NCBI GenBank assembly: GCA_021780115.1
Contig: JAJXZI010000095.1
Coordinates: 1-45,675, forward strand
Origin: a bacterium
Lineage (GTDB): Bacteria > Verrucomicrobiota > Verrucomicrobiia > Limisphaerales > JAJXZI01
DNA: 45,675 bases
Direction: 5' to 3'
Of the stretch, positions 26,366-33,946 are shown piece by piece. The position numbers and the translations under genes are program-made. The notes under the pieces are model-generated. The model did no database searches, had not been told where the DNA came from, and was given only the letters and a program-made list of their open reading frames with translations. Positions within the stretch are counted from its first letter, which is position 1. Every line of letters starts with the position of its first letter.

Positions 26366-27937
26366 ATGGCTCAAGCGACCGCGATCCACTTCCGCGTGCC
26401 GAAACCCGGGCTCGTCTTCGCCCTGGTGTTCGGCTGGAAACTGGCCGTGTTGCTGGTCGTCGCCCTGCCGGTGCCGGCGAACGACGCGTTTTTCTACGAC
26501 GGGGCGGTGGTGAACTGGCTGCTCCACGGTCGGTACGTGAATCCGTCGCTGGCGCAAGTGCTGCCGATCGCGGGCACCGAAGTTTTCAGCGCCTACCCAC
26601 CGCTGTATCAGGCGGTGCTGCTGCCGTGGATGGCTGTGTTCGGCACTTCCGCGCTCGCGGCGATGGGACTGCACCTGGCTTTGTTCGGCGGTTACCTGAC
26701 GGTCCTGCTGGCGATCTTCCGTCGGTTGGGCGTGCCTAACGGGTGTGCCTGCCTGGCGGGCCTGTTCCTGCTCGGCCTCACGTTCCACGACCGGCCCGAC
26801 AGCCTGGCCCAACTCTTCGGCATGCTCGCCGTTTATGCGTGGATTCGCTCGCGCCCGGCGCCGGCTCCCGGAGCAGCGGCGAGCGGATCCCCGCGCTGGG
26901 CGTGGGCGATGGCGGGTTTTGCCGTGCTCGGCCTGGCAACCAGTCTCCAGATCGGCGCGGCGTATGTCGCGCTGGTGTGGCTCGGAGCGTTGGCGGCCAC
27001 TTTCACCGCGAAAGAGCGGCTCCCCGTCGGTCCGCTGCTGGCCACGGTGTTACTGCCCGTGGTGTTGGTCCTCCTGGTGGTCTTTCGCTTTCCGCATCTG
27101 TGGGCCGGTTTCCAAGAACACGCGCGTCACACCCCGTCGTTCACCGGTCTCCGGATGCCCCGCTTCGGGGACTTGCTCAAAGTGGGGCGCACGGTCCCGG
27201 GAGCCCTGGCGGCGGCGGTTCTGCTGCCGGGTCTGCTCGCCCGACGCACCGAAGAGGCCCCCTGTCGGCAGTTTGGCGTCGTGGCGCTGGCAGCGACGCT
27301 CACGGCACTGGCGGTAGTGCTGGCCTGTTTGACCTTGCTGACGCCCAATGTCGTCGGGATCGCGGGCTACCTGCAGCCGCTGATCGTGGGTTGCGTGCTG
27401 GCCCTGTCCACCTGCGTAGCCCGGCCGCAGCGTTTGGCGCGATGGCAAGCGAGGGTGTTCCTGCTGCTGGCGCTGCTCTGCTCGGTCCGCGCGGTCGGCC
27501 TGACCACCTGGGGCGTGGCGTGCGCGGCGGACGTGAGTTACCCGGCCGCGATGGCACGCGTCCGGCAGGAATTGGCCAGCGCTCGCCCCGGCCAAGCGAT
27601 CCTGTGCTCGTCGGCCTACCTCTACGAGGCGGCGCGCCATCCAGACCTCAAGTGCATCCATTCCGACTGGCCCGGCCCGGCGGACCCAGCCGATCCGAAC
27701 CCGGACTTGCCTGCGCTGCTGAGACTGAAGCCCGCCCAATTACTGCTCACCCAGTTCGATTACTTTCGCCGTTACGAACCACAAGTGGCGGCGCTGAAGG
27801 CTCGCCGGGAAGTCGCGGCCGTCGAGGTCCGGCAAACAGCCCACCTGCCAGCGCCGGACTCCATCCGTTCCGTCCAACGGATCGTCCAGCACATTTCCTG
27901 GGCGCCGGTGATCATCGATGTGCAGTGGAAGCCGTGA
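26366..27937 (+). CDS. Polytopic membrane protein, GT-C glycosyltransferase-like
   Basis: A 523-aa protein with about ten hydrophobic helices and a soluble C-terminal stretch of about 130 residues. Its first luminal loop carries NDAFFYDGAVVNWLLHGRYVNPSL and then FSAYPPLYQ, the arrangement of acidic residues and a Y-P-P element seen in lipid-linked glycosyltransferases of the GT-C fold. The substrate is unknown. It is divergent from the HAD-UbiA gene and could act on the same lipid-linked sugar. ATG at 26366 is chosen: the promoter-like elements at 26324-26352 fit it, and the 24 residues of the longer frame are Arg/Thr-rich and unlike a membrane N-terminus. Confidence 0.65.
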   Translation: MAQATAIHFRVPKPGLVFALVFGWKLAVLLVVALPVPANDAFFYDGAVVNWLLHGRYVNPSLAQVLPIAGTEVFSAYPPLYQAVLLPWMAVFGTSALAAMGLHLALFGGYLTVLLAIFRRLGVPNGCACLAGLFLLGLTFHDRPDSLAQLFGMLAVYAWIRSRPAPAPGAAASGSPRWAWAMAGFAVLGLATSLQIGAAYVALVWLGALAATFTAKERLPVGPLLATVLLPVVLVLLVVFRFPHLWAGFQEHARHTPSFTGLRMPRFGDLLKVGRTVPGALAAAVLLPGLLARRTEEAPCRQFGVVALAATLTALAVVLACLTLLTPNVVGIAGYLQPLIVGCVLALSTCVARPQRLARWQARVFLLLALLCSVRAVGLTTWGVACAADVSYPAAMARVRQELASARPGQAILCSSAYLYEAARHPDLKCIHSDWPGPADPADPNPDLPALLRLKPAQLLLTQFDYFRRYEPQVAALKARREVAAVEVRQTAHLPAPDSIRSVQRIVQHISWAPVIIDVQWKP

Positions 27938-28160
27938 TGTTCGGCGACGGACACCCTGCCTAAAAAACGGCACCGTGGACCAGTACCGGCCTGGCAGAAC
28001 GGACGGCGAGGCCCCGGGCAGTTTTTGAATGAAATTCTCCGAATCCGGTCTATTGTATCGTTGCGCGGGCGGAGGGATGCCGACGCGGACGAGCGCGGGA
28101 CAGTGGGTTGAGCCGACGGCACTTCTCTTGCTGGCGCAGAACGTAAGAAAGGCAACCGTT

Positions 28161-28325
28161 ATGATGAAAACGTTCGAAGCAATGAGCGAGGCAGTTCGCA
28201 ATCCCAGACCCTTGTTCCGGAAAGCCGAGAACCAACCCAAGAAACCGCAGCGACACCGCTACGAACGCCGCAAGATCAAAGCCTATCTGCAACTGGCCGA
28301 TTGGCAGACGGAAGCCGTCGGTTAG
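28161..28325 (+). CDS. Small basic protein (54 aa), unknown
   Basis: A 54-residue protein starting MMKTFEAMSEAVRNPRPLF and rich in Lys/Arg, with a basic cluster RHRYERRKIKAY before a short tail LADWQTEAVG. AAAGG (28148-28152) precedes the ATG by 8 nt, a good Shine-Dalgarno for this window, and a strong terminator begins 22 nt after the stop. The frame is open upstream to 28029, but the ribosome binding site favours this start. No family is recognised; the charge suggests RNA or ribosome binding. It stands alone between two longer genes. Confidence 0.6.
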   Translation: MMKTFEAMSEAVRNPRPLFRKAENQPKKPQRHRYERRKIKAYLQLADWQTEAVG

Positions 28326-28347
28326 CGGAATCTTCTCCGAGAAACCT

Positions 28348-28374
28348 GGCCACGCCATCGGCGTGGCCTTTTTT
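28348..28374 (+). terminator. Rho-independent terminator
   Basis: A perfect 9-bp stem (GGCCACGCC with GGCGTGGCC, loop ATC) is followed by six T residues. It ends the transcript of the small basic protein. Confidence 0.9.
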
Positions 28375-28496
28375 GTTTCCAGACCGGAAGAACGCGCGGC
28401 GGACCGGAAGCGTCCGCGCTCCCAGCCTCCGGGTAGCGAGGCAGACGTGAGATTTGACAGCCAGGCCAGACATGCCCACATCATGGACGGGAGCGA

Positions 28497-28940
28497 ATGA
28501 AAAGGATCAGCTACATCCGGCAACTCTCACTGGTTTTCCTGGTCGCGCTGGCATTTTACGCCGGCGCGTTCTACCTGATCGAGCGCCAGCGCACGCGCCA
28601 GGGACCTTGGCAAGTGCTGTTCGCCGGCGTCACCAATGGGCCGCCAAGGATCGTCATCAACCAGCCCAAGCTCGGCCTCACGAACGTGAACCTTGTTTTT
28701 GCGGGGGAACACGCGGAGCCACCCGCCCCCGCGCTGATGAGTTTCAACGAGGCGCGGGCGGTGCCGTTCAACGTGCCGTTCGGCCAGTGCGTCTTCCTGG
28801 ACACCACGACGCTGCCGGGCACGGTCGTGCTCAGCCTCTTCGGGCATGAAGTCCAATTGTTGCCGCGCGTGCTGACCCTCGACCGCAAGGAACGGCCGTG
28901 GCGTTCGGGGGAAACCATCACCTTGGGCCAGGCAAAATAG
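28497..28940 (+). CDS. Hypothetical membrane-anchored protein
   Basis: A 147-aa protein with an uncleaved signal anchor (LSLVFLVALAFYAGAFYLI, about residues 10-28) and a predicted extracytoplasmic beta-rich domain. GGGAG lies very close to the ATG. The later part contains PRIVINQPKLGLTNVNLVFAG and GQCVFLDTTTLPGTVVLSLFG. No family is recognised. It converges on the NamZ-fusion gene, with 103 bp between their ends and no clear terminator. Confidence 0.65.
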   Translation: MKRISYIRQLSLVFLVALAFYAGAFYLIERQRTRQGPWQVLFAGVTNGPPRIVINQPKLGLTNVNLVFAGEHAEPPAPALMSFNEARAVPFNVPFGQCVFLDTTTLPGTVVLSLFGHEVQLLPRVLTLDRKERPWRSGETITLGQAK

Positions 28941-29043
28941 CGGCGCCTGGGCAGAGGAACGAGAGCGTGCGCGGGGTGGCGGTCGCTTCTGGAGTCCGCG
29001 CTCGGCCGGGGCATCGCCCCACTGTGAGGTGGAGGAACAAGGC

Positions 29044-31437
29044 TCAGGGGTAGAGCAAATATTCCGCCCGCCGTTTCTGGAACTCCGCCAAGCCGGCGGC
29101 CCAGGTTTGCTGGATTTGCGCGAGCGTTTTGCCCGCCTTGAGCGCCTCGATGGTGGCGTGATCGCCCAGGAGCCGGTCAAACTTCTCAATGTCGAAGTCC
29201 GTCGGGTAGAGCCGGTGCAGCGTTTGGGCGATGAGCAGGCCGATGTCCACCATGTCGCACCGGTCGCGGTCGGTCAGGAGGATGTTGACCCCGCGGCAAA
29301 GCCGGCCCGCGAAGACGCTCGCCGTCGGCGTGAACCGCACCGGCACGAACCGCACACCGGGCAGGCCGGCGCGGTTCAACTCCGCGGCCAGGCGCAGGTC
29401 GTTGATGTACGGCGCCCCGACCACCTCGAACGGCGTGTCCGTCCCGCGGCCGACCGACACCGCGGTCGTCTCCAGCAGTCCCACGCCCGGATACAGCGTC
29501 GCCTCGGTCAAGCTGCGCATGTTGGGCGAGGGATTCGTCCACGGCAGACCCGTCTGATCGAACCACGCCGCGCGCGACCAGTTCTCGACGGGGATCACCG
29601 TCAGGTCCGTCTTCAATCCGCGTTCGGCTTGGTACATCTTCGCCAACTCGCCGATCGTCATGGCGTAGCGGACGGGAAGACGGTAGGAGCGGACGAAGTT
29701 CGGTTCGCCCGTCAGGACCGGGCCGTCGATGGTGACGGCGTTGATCGGATCAACGCGGTCGAGGACGAAGTATTTCAGGCCCGCGTCGCCCGCCGCTTCC
29801 AGGCACAGGCCCATCGTCGAAGTGTACGTGTAAAACCGGCAGCCGACGTCTTGGATGTCGAAGACCAAGGCGTCCAGGCCCTGGAGTTGCGCCGGGGTCG
29901 GCTTGAGCGTCTTGCCGTACAGGCTGTGGATCGGCAGGCCGGTCTGTTCATCGACGCTGTCGGACACTGGCGCGTCGAACGCGCCGCGGATGCCGTGTTC
30001 CGGGCTGAAGAGCGCCTTCAGCGTCACGCCCGGCGCGTTCCGCAGCAAGTCAATGGTCGGATTCCGCTCGCGGTCGTGGCCGGTGTGATTGGTGACCAGG
30101 CCGACTCGCAAGCCTCGGAGCGGGGCGAAATTCTGCTTCCGCAGCACGTCGATGCCGTTCAGGGCGCGCATCGGCGGCGCCGCTCGCCGGCTGGTTGCCG
30201 CAACGGCCTCGGCGCCCGCGAGCGGCGGCAGCGCGCCGGGGACGTAGGCGAAGTTGAAGCCGGCAACCGCCTCGGCCGCCAGCGTGCCCAGCTTCGCGCG
30301 CAACGGAATCACGTTGCCGTCTTCGGCGGGGTGGTTGCGGTTCGCCAGGAAGATGACGAACGTGCGCGAAAAGGGATCGATCCAGACCGACCCGCCCGTC
30401 CAGCCGGTGTGGCCGTAAGAGCCGAGGGGGAACCATTTCCCGCGCGGCCCGCTGTAGCCGGAGTCAATGTCCCAGCCCAAGCCGCGGCGCACCCCCACCG
30501 CGGGCGGCGTCTGGACGCTCGTCATCACATTCACCGTTTCCGGCCGGAAGAGGCGGACCCCTTCCAGCGCGCCTCCGTTCAGCATCATGCGGGCAAAGCG
30601 CGCCAGATCGGCGGCCGTGGTGAACAGCCCGGCGTGCCCGGCCACGCCGCCCATGTTCCGTGCTGTCGGGTCATGCACCGCGCCGCGGTACGGCACTCCG
30701 TTCACCACCTCGGTCGGCGCGATGCGTGCGAGTTTAGCCCTCGGCGGCAGGTAGCCGGTGTCCACCATCTTCAGCGGACGGAAGATTTCATCGGCGGTGA
30801 ACTCTTCCAGTCTCCGATGGCTAACACGCTGCACCACCTCGCCGAGGAGGAAGAAATTGATGTCGCTGTAACGGAACTGCGTGCCGGGGGGCGCTTGGAG
30901 CTTCTCCGCGCACGCCAAGCGGATGGCCGTTGCCTGGCCGCGCCACTTCGTTCGCGTGTCCACGTCCGGCGGCAGTCCCGAAGTGTGCGTCAGGAGTTGG
31001 CGCATGGTGATCGCCTCTTTGCCATCGCCGGTGAATTCGGGGAGGTAGCGATGGACCGGCTCGTCAAGCTTCACCTGGCCGCGCTCCGCGAGCAGCAGGA
31101 CGGCGGGCGTCGTCGCGAGCACCTTCGTCAGCGAAGCCGCGTCGAAAATCGTGTCCTCCGTCATCGATTCGACGGCGGGCACGAGCGCCCGGCGGCCGTA
31201 CGCCTTGTGATAGGCGGCGCCGTTTCGCTCCAGCCACAACACGCCGCCGGGACACCGCCGCTCGGCGATGGCCTCGTTGATGGCGGCGTCCATCTCGGCC
31301 AGTTTCTCTGCGCGGAAGGCCGTCTCCGCCGGGCGGATCGCGAAAGGCGGTGGCGGCGACTGGCATCCGCCCAGCCACAGCGGCACAGCGAGCAGGAACC
31401 AAACGCTGGGGACTTGCGCGGCGCCGGATCGTTTCAT
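29044..31437 (-). CDS. Lipoprotein fusing serine-hydrolase (AmiE-like) and NamZ (DUF1343) exo-muramidase domains
   Basis: A 797-aa lipoprotein with a lipobox LGGC (Cys25). Residues 45-395 form a beta-lactamase/penicillin-binding-protein-like hydrolase with Ser102-x-x-Lys105 (SLTK), Tyr190-Ser-Asp and His343-Thr-Gly (HTG). Residues 425-797 match the DUF1343/NamZ family: VGLVTNHTG, FSPEHGIRG and DIQDVGCRFYTYTSTMG. In Bacillus subtilis AmiE (a beta-lactamase-fold muropeptide amidase) and NamZ (exo-N-acetylmuramidase) are encoded side by side for peptidoglycan recovery. Here one chain may carry both, at the outer or inner membrane. That substrate link is inference. It is divergent from the padR gene. 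Confidence 0.85.
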   Translation of the reverse strand: MKRSGAAQVPSVWFLLAVPLWLGGCQSPPPPFAIRPAETAFRAEKLAEMDAAINEAIAERRCPGGVLWLERNGAAYHKAYGRRALVPAVESMTEDTIFDAASLTKVLATTPAVLLLAERGQVKLDEPVHRYLPEFTGDGKEAITMRQLLTHTSGLPPDVDTRTKWRGQATAIRLACAEKLQAPPGTQFRYSDINFFLLGEVVQRVSHRRLEEFTADEIFRPLKMVDTGYLPPRAKLARIAPTEVVNGVPYRGAVHDPTARNMGGVAGHAGLFTTAADLARFARMMLNGGALEGVRLFRPETVNVMTSVQTPPAVGVRRGLGWDIDSGYSGPRGKWFPLGSYGHTGWTGGSVWIDPFSRTFVIFLANRNHPAEDGNVIPLRAKLGTLAAEAVAGFNFAYVPGALPPLAGAEAVAATSRRAAPPMRALNGIDVLRKQNFAPLRGLRVGLVTNHTGHDRERNPTIDLLRNAPGVTLKALFSPEHGIRGAFDAPVSDSVDEQTGLPIHSLYGKTLKPTPAQLQGLDALVFDIQDVGCRFYTYTSTMGLCLEAAGDAGLKYFVLDRVDPINAVTIDGPVLTGEPNFVRSYRLPVRYAMTIGELAKMYQAERGLKTDLTVIPVENWSRAAWFDQTGLPWTNPSPNMRSLTEATLYPGVGLLETTAVSVGRGTDTPFEVVGAPYINDLRLAAELNRAGLPGVRFVPVRFTPTASVFAGRLCRGVNILLTDRDRCDMVDIGLLIAQTLHRLYPTDFDIEKFDRLLGDHATIEALKAGKTLAQIQQTWAAGLAEFQKRRAEYLLYP

Positions 31438-31471
31438 AGGGGCGCGAGAGGTTTAGACTGCCGGCCTGCCA

Positions 31472-31492
31472 GGGGCAAGACTCGTCTGCCCC
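31472..31492. promoter_or_regulatory. Inverted repeat in the NamZ-fusion/padR divergent region
   Basis: GGGGCA (31472-31477) and TGCCCC (31487-31492) pair, and GAC/GTC extends the stem past one bulged A. It lies 35 bp upstream of the lipoprotein start. It could be an operator or a 5'-leader hairpin. Confidence 0.3.
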
Positions 31493-31534
31493 GGCACGGT
31501 GTGGTTTTCCCAACCGCGCCGCCGAAAAATACCG

Positions 31535-31584
31535 TTGACAGCGGGCCAAAGCTGTGAGACTATATCCGCATCGGATGCATCCGA
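31535..31584 (+). promoter_or_regulatory. padR promoter with palindromic operator candidate
   Basis: A perfect -35 box TTGACA (31535-31540) is followed by the AT-rich GACTATATC (31558-31566), where the -10 box should lie. A perfect 14-bp palindrome TCGGATGCATCCGA (31571-31584) overlaps the expected transcription start, 17 bp before the ATG. A repressor bound there would block initiation, so autoregulation by PadR is likely; the site itself is inferred. Confidence 0.5.
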
Positions 31585-31601
31585 GCAAATGGCAATGACC
31601 G

Positions 31602-31991
31602 ATGGCCACTACCCCACTTGATCCGGAAGAACTGCTGCCGCTCACGCCGGCGGTGTTCCACGTGCTCCTGGCGCTGGCCGGGGGCGAGCGCCACGGCTAC
31701 GCCATCATGCAGGAGGTGACGGCCAGCACCCAGGGCCGCGTCAAGATGGGACCGGGCACGCTCTACGGCACCGTCAAGCGGTTGTTGGCCGCCCGGCTGA
31801 TCGAAGAATCGGACGAGCGTCCCGATCCCCAGCTCGACGATGAGCGGCGCCGGTATTACCGCCTGACCGCGCTGGGCCAGCGGGCCGTCCAGGCCGAGGC
31901 GGCGCGGTATGCGGAGATCGTGGAAGTGGCGCGCGGCAAGCGGCTCCTGGGCAAGCCGGTCCGGATCGCCCGCGCGGGAGGTGCGGAATGA
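31602..31991 (+). CDS. PadR-family transcriptional regulator
   Basis: A 129-aa winged-helix regulator. It has the PadR landmarks: LLALAGGERHGYAIMQEV (residues 22-39), GPGTLYGTVKRLL as the recognition region, and RRRYYRLTALGQRAV in the wing and C-terminal helix. PadR proteins usually repress their own operon. The stop codon overlaps the start of the Wzz-like gene by 4 bp (ATGA), so the two are translationally coupled. The inducer is unknown. The palindrome upstream is the probable operator. Confidence 0.93.
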   Translation: MATTPLDPEELLPLTPAVFHVLLALAGGERHGYAIMQEVTASTQGRVKMGPGTLYGTVKRLLAARLIEESDERPDPQLDDERRRYYRLTALGQRAVQAEAARYAEIVEVARGKRLLGKPVRIARAGGAE

Positions 31992-33193
31992 GCCAGCCTG
32001 GGGACCCCTCGGCCGTGGCCCGCTCGCGCCGGCTCTTCGAGCGCCTGCTGGTGGTTTATCCGGAGGCGCATCGCAATGCCTACGGCCCGGCGATGGCGCA
32101 ACTGTTCCGCGACCAGTGCCGCGACGCCTGGCGCGCGCGACGCGGCTGGGGCCTGGCGGCGTTGTGGCTGCGGGTCGTGCCGGATTTGGTGAAGACCTCG
32201 TTGGGGGAACATCTCGCCAACCTGAAAGGAGCGAAATCCATGAACGAAAAGATCAACCTGTTACTGCGGCCCCGTTCGGCGCCGCGGGTCGTGTTTCTGG
32301 TGGTGTCGGCGGGCGTCGCCTGCCTGGTGTTCGGCGCGGCGGCGCTGATTACGTTCCTCGTGCCGGAATCCTATGTCAGCACGGCCCGCATCCGCGTGGA
32401 GCGCGACGCGACCGACCTTGCCCCGCTGCGGGACGCCCGGCTGGGCGGCAGCTCGTACGATCCCTACTTCATCCAGACTGAGTTCGAGGTGATCCAGTCT
32501 GAACTGATCCTCGACCGGGTGATTGGCGAGTTGAAGCTCAACGAGGCCTGGGCCAAAAAGTACGGAGCGGCGGGCCCACTCCAAACCGCCACAGCACGCT
32601 CGCTTTTGAGGCGGATGATCGACCTGCGTCCGGTTCGCAATACGACCTTGATCGAAATCCGCGTTTATAGCGACCAGCCGGACGAGGCGGCGGAGCTTGC
32701 CAACAAACTGGCCGAGGCCTACCACGACTACCGGCGGGACCACGCCCGGCAGTCGTTGCTGGCCGTCCAGCACGACTCCGAGGAACGCATCAAGACCCAG
32801 GAAAAGCGGGTCGTGGCCGCGCAGGAGAAAGTGGCCCGGTTGCGGAAGGAATTGAGCGTCCCCGATCCGGAACCGGCGACGGACGAACTGGCCCTCAAAT
32901 ACGAGCCATACTGGGGAGCGAAGCAAGAACTGGCCGCCGCCAACCGATTCCTCGACGAACTCCGCCTGAAACATGAAGCCGCGACCGCAGAGTCCGGTTG
33001 GGCGAAAGCGGCGCCCGTCGAGTTCGTGGATCGGGCCGTGCCCGGCTTCCGCCCGGTCAGGCCCAACAAACCGCTGAATCTCTTCCTGGGCGCGTTCGGC
33101 GGAATGCTGCTGGGTTTGGTGACGGGGGCCGGCATGGCGTGGGCCGCTTCACGAATCGGGCGGTCTCTGCGGACAGCCACCGCCGGGCCGTGA
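31988..33193 (+). CDS. PadR-linked protein: N-terminal prefix domain plus Wzz-like chain-length domain
   Basis: A 401-aa protein. Residues 10-75 (FERLLVVYPEAHRNAYG and a WLRVVPDLVKTSLGEHL helix) resemble the cytoplasmic prefix domain that follows padR genes in many bacteria. Residues 85-401 look like a Wzz/GumC polysaccharide co-polymerase. The first helix is near 98-120, followed by a Wzz N-terminal segment (YVSTARIRVERD), a coiled coil (about 230-300) and a proline-rich helix FRPVRPNKPLNLFLG. An AAAGGAG (32225-32231) lies 8 nt before an in-frame ATG at 32240 (Met85), so a second product lacking the prefix is likely. The family sets O-antigen or exopolysaccharide chain length; there is no tyrosine-kinase domain here. 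Confidence 0.8.
   Translation: MSQPGDPSAVARSRRLFERLLVVYPEAHRNAYGPAMAQLFRDQCRDAWRARRGWGLAALWLRVVPDLVKTSLGEHLANLKGAKSMNEKINLLLRPRSAPRVVFLVVSAGVACLVFGAAALITFLVPESYVSTARIRVERDATDLAPLRDARLGGSSYDPYFIQTEFEVIQSELILDRVIGELKLNEAWAKKYGAAGPLQTATARSLLRRMIDLRPVRNTTLIEIRVYSDQPDEAAELANKLAEAYHDYRRDHARQSLLAVQHDSEERIKTQEKRVVAAQEKVARLRKELSVPDPEPATDELALKYEPYWGAKQELAAANRFLDELRLKHEAATAESGWAKAAPVEFVDRAVPGFRPVRPNKPLNLFLGAFGGMLLGLVTGAGMAWAASRIGRSLRTATAGP
32225..32242 (+). promoter_or_regulatory. Strong internal Shine-Dalgarno and in-frame start
   Basis: AAAGGAG followed by 8 nt and ATG, inside the Wzz-like gene and in its frame. It is one of the strongest ribosome binding sites in the window, located exactly at the boundary between the prefix and Wzz domains. 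Confidence 0.6.
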
Positions 33194-33202
33194 GGCGGGG
33201 GC

Positions 33203-33272
33203 CATCTGGCGCAGCCGGCACGGTGGTTCGCGGCAAATGTCGGAGTGTGCCGGTGACGACAGCGGCCAGATG
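33203..33272. repeat. Imperfect long inverted repeat between convergent genes
   Basis: CATCTGGC (33203-33210) pairs with GCCAGATG (33265-33272), and CCGGCAC (33215-33221) pairs with GTGCCGG (33247-33253). There is no T-run, so an ordinary terminator is unlikely, though it lies between converging transcripts. Confidence 0.45.
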
Positions 33273-33341
33273 ACGCGCGAACGGCCCGGGGACTTCCGCC
33301 GTGGTTTCAGCCATCGCTCGCGGCGCGGCGCGAGTAGGATT

Positions 33342-33943
33342 CTACCGCCAGCGGCCCGGTTCCCGATACCAACCACGCGGTCCGCGGACCCATCTGGCCT
33401 CGACCCAGGCCGCGTGGCGGTACGGCGGCAGAACCCAACGCCCGCCAATCCAGACCCAGGCGCCGCCATTCCAAACCCATTCACCCCCCACCCACACATA
33501 ATCGGGTCCGGGAGACAGGACCACGGTTTCCGTCTGCGGCGGCGGGGGCGCCTGGGTGACCACCGTATTGGCGCTGTTGATCATGTAAGCGATGACCTTC
33601 TGGCTCACCCCCGCGTTGCTCAGGTCAATGATGGCGCCGGAATCCAGGTGATAGACGGCGCGGGTGTTGTTGATTTGGTTGATGATATTGTCATCACTGA
33701 CGCCGGCTCGGGCCATCGCTTTGACGTCATTGAGGCTGGGAGGCGGCCCCGGCGGCGCGCTGTGCTGCGCGCCTCGGCTTGGCGATCCACGCTGTGCCCG
33801 ATCAGCCCGCCGGTGATCAGGCCCGCCGCCCCGCCAATCAAGGCGCCGCTGCCGGTGTAGTCCGGCCGGCCACCGGGCGAGGTACACCCCACCAACATGC
33901 TGGCCAGGTCCAGTCCCGCGCGGTTGAGGCCGCGGCTTGGAAC
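33342..33943 (-). pseudogene. Frameshifted, 5'-truncated glycine-zipper / YxWGxW lipoprotein gene
   Basis: Two frames together give one recognisable protein. Frame A (about 33943-33760) reads LDLASMLVGCTSPGG, the end of a lipoprotein signal peptide, then the glycine zipper GALIGGAAGLITGGLIGHSVD. Frame B (about 33770-33342) continues PPPSLNDVKAMARAGVSDDNIINQI and ends in YVWVGGEWVWNGGAWVWIGGRW repeats. The switch lies in a GC-rich run near 33755-33775 and needs one base to be restored. Upstream of the signal remnant frame A meets a stop within 51 nt, and the next gene ends only 3 bp away, so the 5' end is missing as well. A sequencing error could explain the frameshift but not the missing start. 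Confidence 0.7.
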
Positions 33944-33946
33944 CCA

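Noticed and set aside
27960-28030. A terminator after the GT-C-like gene near 27990-28027
   Set aside because: A GGCC/CCGG hairpin followed by TTTTT can be drawn but needs bulges; too weak to list.
29029-31557. An 842-codon plus-strand frame opposite the NamZ-fusion gene
   Set aside because: Composition is dominated by Arg, Ala, Gln and His with no recognisable motif; the minus-strand frame has active-site motifs for two domains.
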